Assembly: GCF_007176755.1 (NCBI RefSeq)
Contig: NZ_BJTV01000003.1
Span: 124,001-188,000, forward strand
DNA length: 64,000 bases
Source: Streptomyces sp. 1-11
GTDB taxonomy: Bacteria > Actinomycetota > Actinomycetes > Streptomycetales > Streptomycetaceae
Direction of reading: 5' to 3'
Shown: one piece after another, positions 8,121 to 16,534 of the stretch
Layout: the number at the start of each line of letters is the position of its first letter
How positions within the stretch are numbered: the first letter of the stretch is position 1
Notes under the pieces: generated by a model
The model's database searches: none
What the model saw: only the letters and a program-made list of their open reading frames with translations
Told to the model about the DNA's origin: nothing
Position numbers and translations under genes: made by a program

Positions 8121-9454
8121 GTACGGACCCGGCCGAGGCGCAGGACGCCGCCCGCCCCCACCTCTCCCCCGAGCACGTGCTGGACGTCGATCCGCTGCTG
8201 GACGACCCGGACACCCGGATCGTGGTGTGCTGCGGCTCGGGCGGCGTCGGCAAGACGACGACGGCCGCGGCGCTGGGCCTGCGGGCGGCCGAGCGGGGCC
8301 GCAAGGTGGTCGTCCTCACCATCGACCCGGCCCGGCGGCTCGCCCAGTCGATGGGCATCGACTCCCTGGACAACGTGCCCCGGCGGGTCAAGGGCACCGA
8401 GGGCGACGGCGAGCTGCACGCGATGATGCTCGACATGAAGCGCACCTTCGACGAGGTCGTGGAGGCGCACGCGGACGGGGAGCGGGCGGCCGCGATCCTG
8501 GCGAACCCCTTCTACCAGTCGCTCTCGGCGGGCTTCGCGGGCACGCAGGAGTACATGGCGATGGAGAAGCTGGGGCAGCTGCGGGCGCGGGACGAGTGGG
8601 ACCTGATCGTGGTCGACACCCCGCCCTCCCGCTCGGCGCTGGACTTCCTGGACGCGCCCAAGCGGCTCGGCTCCTTCCTGGACGGCCGGCTGATCCGCCT
8701 GCTGACCGCCCCGGCCAAACTGGGCGGCCGCGCGGGGATGGCCTTCCTCAACGTGGGCATGTCGATGATGACCGGCACCCTGGGCAAGCTGCTGGGCGGT
8801 CAGCTGCTGAAGGACGTGCAGACCTTCGTGGCCGCGATGGACACCACCTTCGGCGGCTTCCGCACCCGCGCGGACGCCACGTACAAGCTGCTCCAGGCGC
8901 CCGGTACGGCGTTCCTGGTGGTGGCGGCGCCGGAGCGCGACGCGCTGCGCGAGGCGGCGTACTTCGTGGAGCGGCTGGCCGCCGAGGACATGCCGCTGGT
9001 GGGACTGGTGCTCAACCGGGTGCACGGCAGCGGCGCCGGCCGGCTGTCGGCGGAGCGGGCCCTGGACGCCGCGGAAAATCTTGCGGACCCCCGCATTGTG
9101 GATCAGGGGGACGGGAAAGCTGGACTTCGTAACTCTCCCGACACGTACGGCAGTTCAGGAACCCCCGCTGCTCCGACGGCTCCGGTCGAAGGCTCCCCCG
9201 CCGACACCGACGACGGCTCCCCCGCCGCGGACCCGGAGCGAACCGTGGACCAGCTCACAGCAGGCCTGCTGAGGCTGCACGCCGAGCGCATGCACCTGCT
9301 CGCGCGCGAGCAGCGCACGCGCGACCGCTTCCTGGCCCGCCACCCCGAGGTGGCGGTCGTCGAGGTGCCCGCGCTGCCCGGCGACGTGCACGACCTCACG
9401 GGCCTGCGCGACATCGGCGACCGCCTGGCGGCGGGGCGTACGGAGCTGTCCTAG
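8117..9454 (+). CDS. ArsA/GET3-like ATPase, second of a pair
   Basis: 445 residues. The Walker A motif CGSGGVGKTTTAAALGLRAA lies near residue 38, switch I near TIDPARRLAQSMG, switch II at VVDTPPSRSALDFL, and there is a long C-terminal region with a Pro/Asp-rich linker (around residues 340-370). The final ~70 residues are Arg-rich and include ARHPEVAVVEVPALPGDVHDL. The start is fixed by the ATGA overlap with the preceding gene. The pair sits beside wblA, convergent with it. Homologous pairs recur in actinobacteria; the client, perhaps a membrane-protein target, is unknown. Confidence 0.88.
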   Translation: MSTDPAEAQDAARPHLSPEHVLDVDPLLDDPDTRIVVCCGSGGVGKTTTAAALGLRAAERGRKVVVLTIDPARRLAQSMGIDSLDNVPRRVKGTEGDGELHAMMLDMKRTFDEVVEAHADGERAAAILANPFYQSLSAGFAGTQEYMAMEKLGQLRARDEWDLIVVDTPPSRSALDFLDAPKRLGSFLDGRLIRLLTAPAKLGGRAGMAFLNVGMSMMTGTLGKLLGGQLLKDVQTFVAAMDTTFGGFRTRADATYKLLQAPGTAFLVVAAPERDALREAAYFVERLAAEDMPLVGLVLNRVHGSGAGRLSAERALDAAENLADPRIVDQGDGKAGLRNSPDTYGSSGTPAAPTAPVEGSPADTDDGSPAADPERTVDQLTAGLLRLHAERMHLLAREQRTRDRFLARHPEVAVVEVPALPGDVHDLTGLRDIGDRLAAGRTELS

Positions 9455-9612
9455 CGCGGGGTGCGCAGACATGCCTGCGCACCCGTGCCCGTACCCCGCG
9501 TGCGTGTGCGCGCCCGCCGTGCGCGCGGCGCTGGCGCACCCGGGCAGGTGCGCACGGGTCTGCTCGGCGCACGGTGTTGGCGCGCGGGTGCCGACGCGCG
9601 CGCATGGCGCAG

Positions 9613-9687
9613 GTCACCCGCGCTGCGTACGACGCGCGTCACCAGCGCTGCGTACGGCGCGCGTCATCCGCGCTGCGAGCGGTGCGT
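9613..9687. repeat. Three 25-bp tandem repeats between the ArsA-like pair and wblA
   Basis: Three consecutive 25-bp units begin GTCACCCGCGCTGCG at 9613, 9638 and 9663; the third is degenerate in its second half. They lie in the 379-bp convergent gap 9455-9833, which is otherwise GCGC-rich low-complexity sequence with no credible gene. No simple terminator was evident there. Confidence 0.75.
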
Positions 9688-9833
9688 GGACCGGCGCGCA
9701 CCGGCCGTCCGGCGCCGCGCCGAGGGCCGGATCGTAACGCGGGCCGCTCTCGTGGCGGCCGTCGCCTCGACCGCGCCCGCCCGGACCCTGCCCACCCCGG
9801 GCGGCTGACGGGTCGGCACCTGAGGCGTCGCCC

Positions 9834-10172
9834 TCAGCTGACCGCGGCGTAGTTCTCGTAGACCTCGTCGCTGTCGAGGGACACGATGCCGGCGCCGCGC
9901 TCGTACTCCGAACGCGCGGTCTCCAGCAGCCGGCGCCATGAGGTCACGGTGGGCCGCCTGCGCAGCAGTGCGCGGCGCTCCCGCTCCGTCATGCCTCCCC
10001 ACACGCCGAACTCGACGCGATTGTCCAGCGCGTCAGCCAGGCATTCGGTGCGTACCGGGCATCCGGTGCACACCGCCTTGGCCCTGTTCTGCGCTGCTCC
10101 CTGCACGAACAGTTCATCCGGATCGGTAGTGCGGCAGGCAGCCTGCGCACTCCAGTCGGTTACCCAGCCCAT
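9834..10172 (-). CDS. wblA: WhiB-like iron-sulfur transcription factor WblA
   Basis: 112 residues beginning MGWVTDWSAQAACR. The four cluster Cys are present: one in AACR, the C-x2-C pair in AVCTGCPVRTEC and the Cys after it. The GVWGG turn precedes the basic ERERRALLRRRP helix that contacts DNA. The C-terminal extension ending DSDEVYENYAAVS is typical of WblA. WblA represses antibiotic production and promotes aerial development in Streptomyces. The start is chosen by the family length; an upstream in-frame ATG at 10229 would add 19 unrelated residues. The gene sits next to the penicillin-binding protein, divergently. Confidence 0.95.
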   Translation of the reverse strand: MGWVTDWSAQAACRTTDPDELFVQGAAQNRAKAVCTGCPVRTECLADALDNRVEFGVWGGMTERERRALLRRRPTVTSWRRLLETARSEYERGAGIVSLDSDEVYENYAAVS

Positions 10173-10705
10173 ACCGGCGCCGTCCTCTCCCGAATCGAGG
10201 CTCCCCCACGGCGGCAGCGGCATATTCACCGCAGCCAGTTGAGGACGTTACGGAAGGTGGGCACGGCGCAACACCCCCGTCGGGCCCAATCTTGAATGGT
10301 CCGAACGGACTATGGGTAAGCGGCAGATCACCCGGGGGAGTGAGCTGACGACATGCGCGACCATCCCGGCATACCGGGACGGCTGCGGTGCGCCACACCG
10401 GGCGCCAGGTGACACACGAGGCGGATTCAGACACGCCCCGCCAGAGAACCAGGGGTACTTCCGGAACGATTCGGGGTCGTCGGACGTATTGATGTGTGGC
10501 CGCGCCGCTGTGACAGTTACGAGCAGCTTAGGCCAAGGCCTTTGCGCCTGTCCGGCGAATGAGAACCTGGGCCGCTCTTCGTCGTGCCGTGACAGCGGCC
10601 GCCGGCCGCCCGGCCCGGAACGCGCACGTCACGATCCGGCACCCGAACCTCCCGACGCAGGGCCGCTCCCTCGGAACGCTCATAAGTACGGATTAGGCTG
10701 CCCCC
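10173..10705. other. Long intergenic region between wblA and the PBP gene
   Basis: This 533-bp divergent region has no credible gene; open frames across it lack family features. It is somewhat less GC-biased than its surroundings. It must hold the wblA promoter(s), and developmental regulators commonly act on such long upstream regions in Streptomyces. At its right end TAGGCT (10694-10699) is placed for a transcript starting at the PBP ATG. Confidence 0.6.
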
Positions 10706-13012
10706 ATGGCAAAGAAGCGCTCGAGCGGCGGCCTGTCCGCAACGCAGCAGGCTGCCAAGTTCCTCGGTGTCAGTGTGCTCGCGGGAGCCGTGATGGCGGG
10801 CATCGCGCTGCCCGCAGCCGGCGCCCTGGGCCTCGCGGCCAAGGGCTCGGTGCAAGGCTTCGACGAGATCCCGGCCAACCTCAAGAGCCCCCAGCTCAGC
10901 CAGCGCACGACCATACTGGACAGCAAGGGGCGGCAGCTCGCGACCGTCTACTCCCGTGACCGCACGGTGGTGGACCTCAAGAACATCTCGCCGTACATGC
11001 AGAAGGCGATCGTCGCGATCGAGGACTCGCGCTTCTACAAGCACGGCGCGATCGACCTCAAGGGCGTGCTGCGCGCCCTCAACAAGAACGCGCAGAGCGG
11101 CGGGGTCGCGCAGGGCGCCTCCACCCTCACCCAGCAGCTCGTGAAGAACTACTTCATCGAGGAGGCCGGCGACGACCCGACGAAGGTCGCCGAGGCCACC
11201 CAGCAGACCCTCGGCCGCAAGGTCAAGGAGCTGAAGTACGCGATCCAGATCGAGGAGAAGCTCGGCAAGAAGAAGATCCTCGAGAACTACCTGAACATCA
11301 CCTTCTTCGGCGAACAGGCCTACGGCGTCGAGGCGGCCGCCCAGCGCTACTTCTCGAAGCACGCCAAGGACCTGAACCTGCAGGAGTCGGCGCTGCTGGC
11401 CGGCATCGTGCAGTCCCCGAGCCGCTACGACCCGGTGAACGACGAGGCCGAGGCCACCAAGCGGCGCAACACCGTGCTGCAGCGCATGGCGGAGGTCGGC
11501 AACGTCTCCCAGGCGGAGGCCGACCGGGCGAAGGAGGCGCCGCTCGGACTGCACGTCAGCCAGCCGAAGAACGGCTGCATCACCGCCACCAAGGGCTCGG
11601 CGTTCTTCTGCAAGTACGTGGAGAACGTCTTCCTGACCGACCCGACCTTCGGCAAGACCCGCGAGGAGCGCGCCAAGCTCTGGAACCGCGGCGGTCTGAC
11701 GATCCGTACGACGCTCGACCCGCAGGCCCAGGACTCCGTCCAGGCCTCGCTGAAGGACCACGTCTACAAGTCCGACAAGGTCGCCGCGGCCGCCACGCTG
11801 GTCGAGCCCGGCACCGGCAAGGTCCTGGCCATGGGCCAGTCGAAGCCGTTCGGCTACGGCGACAACGAGACGGAGTACAACTTCTCGGTCAACCGGGACA
11901 TGGGCGGCTCCAACTACGGCTTCCCGACCGGTTCGACGTTCAAGCCGTTCGTGGCGGCGGCCGCGATCGAGGGCGGCAAGCCCGCGACGCAGGAGTACTC
12001 GGCGCCGTACAAGATGAACTACCCGAGCCCCGTCCAGCGGTGCAGCAGCAACCCGTACGTCAACACCAAGGGCGAGACGGTCGAGAACGAGAACGAGTCG
12101 GAGAAGGGCCCGTACCGCATGAAGGAGGCGATGGCCAAGTCCATCAACACCTACTTCGTGCAGCTCATCTCCGACATCGGCCTGTGCCCGGTGGTCAAGA
12201 TGACCGACGCGCTCCACGTGGTGCAGGGCGACGGCTCGAAGCTCCCGGAGACCCCGTCGATCGCGCTCGGCTCGATCGGCCTCTCCCCGCTGACCATGGC
12301 GAGCGCCTACGCCACCTTCGCCTCCCGCGGTATGTACTGCACCCCGGTCGCCATCGAGTCGATCGTCCAGAAGGTCGGCAACGAGCAGAAGTCGCTCGAG
12401 GTGCCCAAGTCGACCTGCTCGCGGGCGATGAGCGAGAAGACCGCAGACACGGTCAACACCCTGCTGCGCGGTGTGGTCGACTCCGGCACCGGCCAGGAGG
12501 CGGGCCTGAGCGACCGTGAGAGCGCGGGCAAGACGGGTACGACCGACGAGCGCAAGAACGCCTGGTTCGTCGGCTACACCCCCAACATGTCCGGTGCGGT
12601 CTGGGTGGGCAGCGCCAAGCAGAACGTGAAGATGACCGGGATCAGGATCGGCGGCGTCTACCGCGACCTGGTCTTCGGCGGGCAGGTCCCCGGTCCGATC
12701 TGGCGGGACGCCATGGCCGGCGCCCTCTCCGGCAAGGACGCCCCCGACTTCCAGCTGGTCGACATCCCGGACGACCAGAAGGACGGTGGTGACCAGGGAA
12801 AAGGCGATCAGGGGGGACGCGACAGGAACGGGGGAAACACGGGGGGAACACTCGGGGGCCTGATCGGCGGACTGACGGCCGGGGGAACAAGCCAGGGCGG
12901 TGACACCGGCGGCACCGCACCGACCCCGACCTTCTCCCTCCCCGGCGGCTTCCTCCAGGGCCAGACGAACGGCGGTACCCACGGGAACGGGAACGGCGGG
13001 CGCCGGGGATAG
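10706..13012 (+). CDS. Bifunctional class A penicillin-binding protein (PBP1-like)
   Basis: 768 residues: a short cytoplasmic tail, one N-terminal membrane helix (about 17-45), and a GT51 glycosyltransferase with IEDSRFYKHGAIDLKG (catalytic Glu near residue 107) and GASTLTQQLVKNYF. The transpeptidase has SxxK in GSTFKPF (about 410), SxN in KSINTYF (about 478) and KTG in AGKTGTTDE (about 608). It ends in a ~70-residue Gly/Asp/Asn/Thr-rich tail, a common feature of actinobacterial PBPs. It polymerises and cross-links peptidoglycan at the membrane. The -10-like TAGGCT ends 6 nt before the ATG and there is no Shine-Dalgarno, so translation is probably leaderless. Confidence 0.94.
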   Translation: MAKKRSSGGLSATQQAAKFLGVSVLAGAVMAGIALPAAGALGLAAKGSVQGFDEIPANLKSPQLSQRTTILDSKGRQLATVYSRDRTVVDLKNISPYMQKAIVAIEDSRFYKHGAIDLKGVLRALNKNAQSGGVAQGASTLTQQLVKNYFIEEAGDDPTKVAEATQQTLGRKVKELKYAIQIEEKLGKKKILENYLNITFFGEQAYGVEAAAQRYFSKHAKDLNLQESALLAGIVQSPSRYDPVNDEAEATKRRNTVLQRMAEVGNVSQAEADRAKEAPLGLHVSQPKNGCITATKGSAFFCKYVENVFLTDPTFGKTREERAKLWNRGGLTIRTTLDPQAQDSVQASLKDHVYKSDKVAAAATLVEPGTGKVLAMGQSKPFGYGDNETEYNFSVNRDMGGSNYGFPTGSTFKPFVAAAAIEGGKPATQEYSAPYKMNYPSPVQRCSSNPYVNTKGETVENENESEKGPYRMKEAMAKSINTYFVQLISDIGLCPVVKMTDALHVVQGDGSKLPETPSIALGSIGLSPLTMASAYATFASRGMYCTPVAIESIVQKVGNEQKSLEVPKSTCSRAMSEKTADTVNTLLRGVVDSGTGQEAGLSDRESAGKTGTTDERKNAWFVGYTPNMSGAVWVGSAKQNVKMTGIRIGGVYRDLVFGGQVPGPIWRDAMAGALSGKDAPDFQLVDIPDDQKDGGDQGKGDQGGRDRNGGNTGGTLGGLIGGLTAGGTSQGGDTGGTAPTPTFSLPGGFLQGQTNGGTHGNGNGGRRG

Positions 13013-13042
13013 GCACGGCCTCTCGGCCCGGCGGCGACCGTG

Positions 13043-13123
13043 AAACGGCGGGGCCGCACCCTCGATGGATAAGCGTCAAACGGCGGGGCCGCACCCTCGA
13101 TGGATGAGGGTGCGGCCCCGCCG
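13043..13123. terminator. Terminator hairpin with a duplicated left arm
   Basis: A perfect 18-bp stem (13081-13098 with 13106-13123, 7-nt loop GATGGAT) follows the PBP gene. The left arm plus loop, 28 bp, is also present as an exact direct copy at 13043-13070, 35 bp upstream, so two mutually exclusive hairpins can form with the single right arm. Confidence 0.85.
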
Positions 13124-13183
13124 TCGTGCGTGCGGCAGACCGGCCGGGCCGCACAGGGGTGCAGGTCGGGCCCGCGCCCCTGT

Positions 13184-13268
13184 GGGGGTACTGGGCCCCC
13201 GTGAGGGTACGGGTCCGGGTCCCCTTGGGAGTACGGGTCCGGGCCCCGTGGGTACGGGGCCGGGCCCG
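13184..13268. repeat. Degenerate GGTACGGGTCCGGG tandem repeats
   Basis: Three to four imperfect copies of a 21-25 bp unit containing GTACGGG(T/G)CCGGG lie between the terminator hairpin and the YqeY stop codon. No coding function is seen. Confidence 0.55.
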
Positions 13269-13272
13269 TGTC

Positions 13273-13740
13273 TCAGCCCTGCAGCAGCTTCTTCACCGCG
13301 GCGGCGACGCGGCCGCCCTCGGCCTGGCCGGCCACCTTCGGGTTCACGATCTTCATGACGGCGCCCATGGCCCGCGGCCCCTCGGCGCCGCCCGCCTTCG
13401 CCTCCTCGACGGCCTGGGCGACGATCGCGTTCAGCTCGTCGTCGCTGAGCTGCTTCGGCAGGTAGGCGGCGAGGACCTCGCCCTCCGCCTTCTCCCGCTC
13501 GGCCTGCTCGGGGCGACCACCCTGCGCGAAGGCGTCGGCCGCCTCACGGCGCTTCTTCGCCTCGCGGGTGATCACCTTCTGCACCTCGTCGTCGGAGAGC
13601 TCGCGCTTCTCCTTGCCCGCGACCTCCTCCTTGGTGATCGCGGTGAGGGTCAGCCGGAGCGTCGAGGAGCGGAGCTCGTCGCGCTCCTTGATCGCGGCGT
13701 TGAGGTCGTCCTGCAGCTTCGACTTGAGCGTGGTGGTCAT
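13273..13740 (-). CDS. GatB/YqeY domain protein
   Basis: 155 residues, the full length of stand-alone YqeY proteins, which resemble the tRNA-binding tail of amidotransferase subunit GatB. Typical features are LKSKLQDDLNAAIKERDE at the N-terminus, EAEGEVLAAYLPKQLSDDEL-type sequence in the middle and the C-terminal MKIVNPKVAGQAEGGRVAAAV. It is mostly helical and cytoplasmic. The family is linked to amidated-tRNA metabolism, but its exact role is unknown. It is convergent with the PBP gene and divergent from the metallophosphoesterase, with 93 bp between starts. Confidence 0.92.
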   Translation of the reverse strand: MTTTLKSKLQDDLNAAIKERDELRSSTLRLTLTAITKEEVAGKEKRELSDDEVQKVITREAKKRREAADAFAQGGRPEQAEREKAEGEVLAAYLPKQLSDDELNAIVAQAVEEAKAGGAEGPRAMGAVMKIVNPKVAGQAEGGRVAAAVKKLLQG

Positions 13741-13833
13741 GGGGACGATTGTCTCAGGTACCGGAGCGCGGACGCCCACCGATTTAGCGGCGGCCGGTCC
13801 CTGACCGACCGCCGGGTCTGACACGATGGTCGT

Positions 13834-14760
13834 ATGCGCGCGCGATACGGAGTACCCCTGGGAATCATGGCGGCAGGCGCCGCCGGAGTGGCCTACGCGG
13901 CGGGCTTCGAGGCCCGTTCCTTCCGCCTCCGACGGGTGACGGTCCCGGTCCTCCCGCCGGGCATGGGCCCGCTGCGTGTCCTCCAGGTCTCCGACATCCA
14001 CATGGTGCGCGGCCAGCGCAAGAAGCAGCGCTGGCTGCAGTCGCTCGCGGGGCTGCGCCCGGACTTCGTGATCAACACGGGCGACAACCTCTCGGACCCC
14101 GAGGGCGTCCCGGACGTCTTGGACGCGCTCGGCCCGCTGATGGAGTTCCCGGGCGCGTACGTCTTCGGCTCCAACGACTACTACGGCCCCAGGCCCCGCA
14201 ACCCCGCCCGCTACCTGGTGGAGAAGATGAGCGGCCGCCACGGCCTGAACGGCAACCCCCCGGCCGTGGGCGTGGTCCACAACCCCTGGGAGGACATCAG
14301 GGACGGCTTCGACGCGGCGGGCTGGCTGAACCTGACGAACACCCGGGGCGCCCTGAAGGTGGAGGGCGTGTCGATCGAGCTGACCGGCCTGGACGACCCG
14401 CACATCAAGCGCGACCGCTACGCGCAGGTGGCGGGCGGCCCCTCCGGCTCGTACGACTTCTCGATGGGCGTCGTCCACGCTCCCTACCTGCGCGTCCTCG
14501 ACGCCTTCACGGCGGACGACTACCCCCTGGTCCTGGCCGGCCACACGCACGGCGGCCAGCTGTGCATCCCCTTCTACGGCGCCCTCGTCACCAACTGCGA
14601 CCTGGACACGGACCGCGTGAAGGGCCTGTCCCGGCACACGGCGGAGGGCCGCACGTCATACCTGCACGTCTCGGCGGGCTGCGGCACCAACCGCTACACC
14701 CCCGTCCGCTTCGCCTGCCCACCGGAGGCGACGCTGCTGACGCTGGTGGGGCGGGAGTAG
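13834..14760 (+). CDS. Membrane-anchored calcineurin-like metallophosphoesterase
   Basis: 308 residues. A short hydrophobic N-terminal helix (about 8-25, IMAAGAAGVAYAAG) anchors the protein. Metal-binding blocks follow: SDIHM (about 53), NTGDNL (about 80), a GSNDYY variant of the GNHD/E block, and AGHTHGGQ (about 235). The family (YkuE/YaeI-like) hydrolyses phosphoesters such as UDP-2,3-diacylglucosamine or lipid pyrophosphates; the substrate here is unknown. CACGAT sits 6 nt before the ATG, giving a possible leaderless start. Confidence 0.88.
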   Translation: MRARYGVPLGIMAAGAAGVAYAAGFEARSFRLRRVTVPVLPPGMGPLRVLQVSDIHMVRGQRKKQRWLQSLAGLRPDFVINTGDNLSDPEGVPDVLDALGPLMEFPGAYVFGSNDYYGPRPRNPARYLVEKMSGRHGLNGNPPAVGVVHNPWEDIRDGFDAAGWLNLTNTRGALKVEGVSIELTGLDDPHIKRDRYAQVAGGPSGSYDFSMGVVHAPYLRVLDAFTADDYPLVLAGHTHGGQLCIPFYGALVTNCDLDTDRVKGLSRHTAEGRTSYLHVSAGCGTNRYTPVRFACPPEATLLTLVGRE

Positions 14761-15141
14761 CGAAACCCCGGGGGCGGGGGGCGGGGCTAGGGAGTCTCGG
14801 GGTCGATGGCCCGGGGCTCAGGACTGGGGGCCGGAGGCGGCCTCTGGTGCCCCAGCCGCCGCTGACGCTCCATGTGGCTCAGGGGCCCAGACGGCCCGGG
14901 CAGCTTGGGTGGCCCAGGCTGCCCCTGGGGGCTGGTGATTTCTTGGGCCGACGAATCTTGGTGGATCGGCGGTTCTCAGTGGATCGGCGATTGTCGGTGA
15001 TGACCAGCGGATGTCGGTGACCAGCGGATCTCTCCGAGAGAGCGAATCTCGCTGCCCGGCGAACGTCGGTGGCCCGGCAGCCACACACCCATTCAGACCG
15101 CCCCAATAGCCCCATTCATCCCCCCTGCCTAGCGTGAGGGC
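14761..15141. other. Intergenic region with short tandem motifs
   Basis: This 381-bp stretch has no credible gene. It has two copies of GTGGATCGGCG 18 bp apart (14961 and 14979), followed by two copies of CCAGCGGAT 17 bp apart (15004 and 15021). The right end holds TAGCGT, the presumptive -10 of the next gene. Confidence 0.6.
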
Positions 15142-15900
15142 ATGACCGCCCCGATACCCAGGGACATCCCGGACCTGCCCGCGCTACCGCACCCGCCCCG
15201 CCGGCTGCCCGCCCCGGTCCCGGCCACGGCGGTGGTGGCCCCGGTGCACCGTCCGCTGGCAGCGCTGTTCCGGCTCCTGACCGCCGTCACGGCGGCTGCC
15301 GGTGTCGCCCTGGAACTGCTCCTCGGCTCCCCCACCCGGACCCTCAGCCACTTCAGCGTCCAGGTCGGCATCCTGCTGGCCGTCGTCATGCTCTCGTCGG
15401 CCTCCAGAGCCTGGCGGACCCGACGTCCGCTGCCCGCGGCCGTGACCGGCGCCGCGCTGCTGCACATCCTGATCGCCGCGCTGACGTACCACCTGCTGCT
15501 GGCCCACACCACGCCCCCGTTCACCATGACGGGAGCGGCTCCGCCGCCGGCCCGCTGGCACGGCCAGTGGGCGGCGCTCCAGCTCCTCCACACGGTGGCC
15601 CCGCTGGCGGCCCTCCTGGACTGGCTCCTGCTCACCCCCGCGGCCCGCCTGCACCTCCGCAACGCCGCGACCTGGCTCCTCTACCCCCTGGCCTACCTGG
15701 CCTTCTACCTCGCCCAGGCCGCGTTCCTGCCCCCCTCCACCCCGTCCCGCTACCTCTATCCCTTCCTCGACGCCCAGACCCACGGCTACCGCGACACCCT
15801 GGCGAACGCCCTCCTCATCGGCCTCGCCATCTACGCCGTGGCGGTCCTCCTCGTCACCCTGGACCACGTCCGCCCGAGCCCGGTCCGCCACCGTGGCTAA
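15142..15900 (+). CDS. Pr6Pr-family six-helix membrane protein
   Basis: 252 residues with about six transmembrane helices after a Pro-rich cytoplasmic N-terminus of ~40 residues. Conserved Pr6Pr features are visible: LLHTVAPLAALLDWLLL, PLAYLAFYLAQAAF and a YPFLDAQTHGY loop before the last helix. The family's role is unknown. The ATG lies 6 nt after TAGCGT, predicting a leaderless transcript. It is followed by the tRNA gene. Confidence 0.82.
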   Translation: MTAPIPRDIPDLPALPHPPRRLPAPVPATAVVAPVHRPLAALFRLLTAVTAAAGVALELLLGSPTRTLSHFSVQVGILLAVVMLSSASRAWRTRRPLPAAVTGAALLHILIAALTYHLLLAHTTPPFTMTGAAPPPARWHGQWAALQLLHTVAPLAALLDWLLLTPAARLHLRNAATWLLYPLAYLAFYLAQAAFLPPSTPSRYLYPFLDAQTHGYRDTLANALLIGLAIYAVAVLLVTLDHVRPSPVRHRG

Positions 15901-15965
15901 ACCGGATTTCGTCTCCGGCCACCAGTGGGCTAAAGTAAACGACGTCGCCGCGAGAGCAGCGACAT

Positions 15966-16039
15966 CGGGGTGTAGCGCAGCTTGGCAGCGCGCTTCGTTC
16001 GGGACGAAGAGGTCGTGGGTTCAAATCCCGCCACCCCGA
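15966..16039 (+). tRNA. tRNA-Pro, anticodon CGG
   Basis: 74 nt fold into a complete cloverleaf: acceptor CGGGGTG/CACCCCG, D-stem GCGC/GCGC, anticodon stem CTTCG/CGAAG with loop TTCGGGA (anticodon CGG), and T-stem GTGGG/CCCGC. CCA is not encoded. Its 3' half is the integration target of the adjacent island, and the tRNA itself remains intact. Confidence 0.97.
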
Positions 16040-16045
16040 CAGCCG
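15998..16045. repeat. Attachment site at the tRNA end (48-bp direct repeat, copy 1)
   Basis: 48 bp from the anticodon loop of tRNA-Pro to 6 bp beyond its 3' end are repeated identically at 21116-21163. This is the expected product of site-specific integration by a tyrosine recombinase that rebuilds the tRNA. It marks the left edge of the island. Confidence 0.9.
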
Positions 16046-16052
16046 TAACAGC

Positions 16053-16090
16053 AGGTGAGGCACCTAGGAACGTTCCTAGGTGCCTCACCT
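16053..16090. terminator. 19-bp perfect hairpin after tRNA-Pro
   Basis: Perfectly complementary 19-nt arms at 16053-16071 and 16072-16090 abut at an ACGT centre, 13 bp after the tRNA. It probably terminates the tRNA transcript and, on the other strand, the integrase relic. Confidence 0.8.
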
Positions 16091-16101
16091 GTTTCTGCTG
16101 A

Positions 16102-16320
16102 CTACCGCTTCTCGCCTGCCCACGGGCGCCGTTCCTGCGCGCCGAAGATGCCGTCCATGACCACAGCTCCAGTCTGGATCACGGGCCGGATCTACTTCCG
16201 CCACCTTCTCAGTCACGGCAGTCCTGGAGTGCCCGACGAGCCGAGAGATCTCCTCCAGAGGGATGCCCCGGTCGGAGAGCAGCGAGACAAGTCTGTGCCG
16301 CTGTACGAGTAAGCGCGTCG
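16102..16320 (-). pseudogene. C-terminal relic of a tyrosine integrase (tRNA-proximal)
   Basis: Minus-strand translation gives VSLLSDRGIPLEEISRLVGH followed by SRTAVTEKV, the box containing the second catalytic Arg/His region of pSAM2-type integrases. A frameshift then follows, and the next frame reads RK*IRPVIQTGAVVMDGIF to a stop at 16102. The in-frame TAG replaces the Gln of the normal YRKQIRPVI motif and lies beside the nucleophilic Tyr region. Everything N-terminal of the TPR-like segment is missing. Position and orientation, next to the tRNA and reading towards it, match integrases of such elements. Confidence 0.8.
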
Positions 16321-16534
16321 GTGTGTACGGGTTCGGAGAAGCGTCCAGCTCACTGAGCGTTTTCCAACCTCAGGCTGAAGGGGACAGGAGCCAATGGCGG
16401 GGCCTGGCAAGAACAGCGCGAGCATTCGCGAGGTAGCACAGGTTGCGACTCAAGCTCACTGCGGTCTAGGACAGGGACTGACCTAAAGCGCCCATATCGT
16501 CGCTGCTGCCACCAACATCAGCGAAAGGACCGCG

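Noticed and set aside
7143..9454. Arsenite efflux ATPase function for the ArsA-like pair
   Set aside because: No ArsB/Acr3 partner adjoins, the Cys triad is not evident and the real arsenic cassette lies 15 kb away with an Acr3 pump that needs no ArsA.
9461..10002. Several overlapping open frames in the gap after the ArsA-like pair
   Set aside because: All are Arg/Ala/Cys-rich translations of GCGC repeats, overlap one another on both strands and match no family.
10312..10959. Long open frame across the wblA-PBP intergenic region
   Set aside because: It overlaps the start of the PBP gene in another frame, has no ribosome-binding site and encodes Arg/Gly/Pro-rich sequence typical of high-GC shadow frames.
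14818..15084. Possible small gene in the 14.76-15.14 kb gap
   Set aside because: The frame is Pro/Ala/Arg-rich, reads through short tandem repeats and has no start context; better explained as non-coding.
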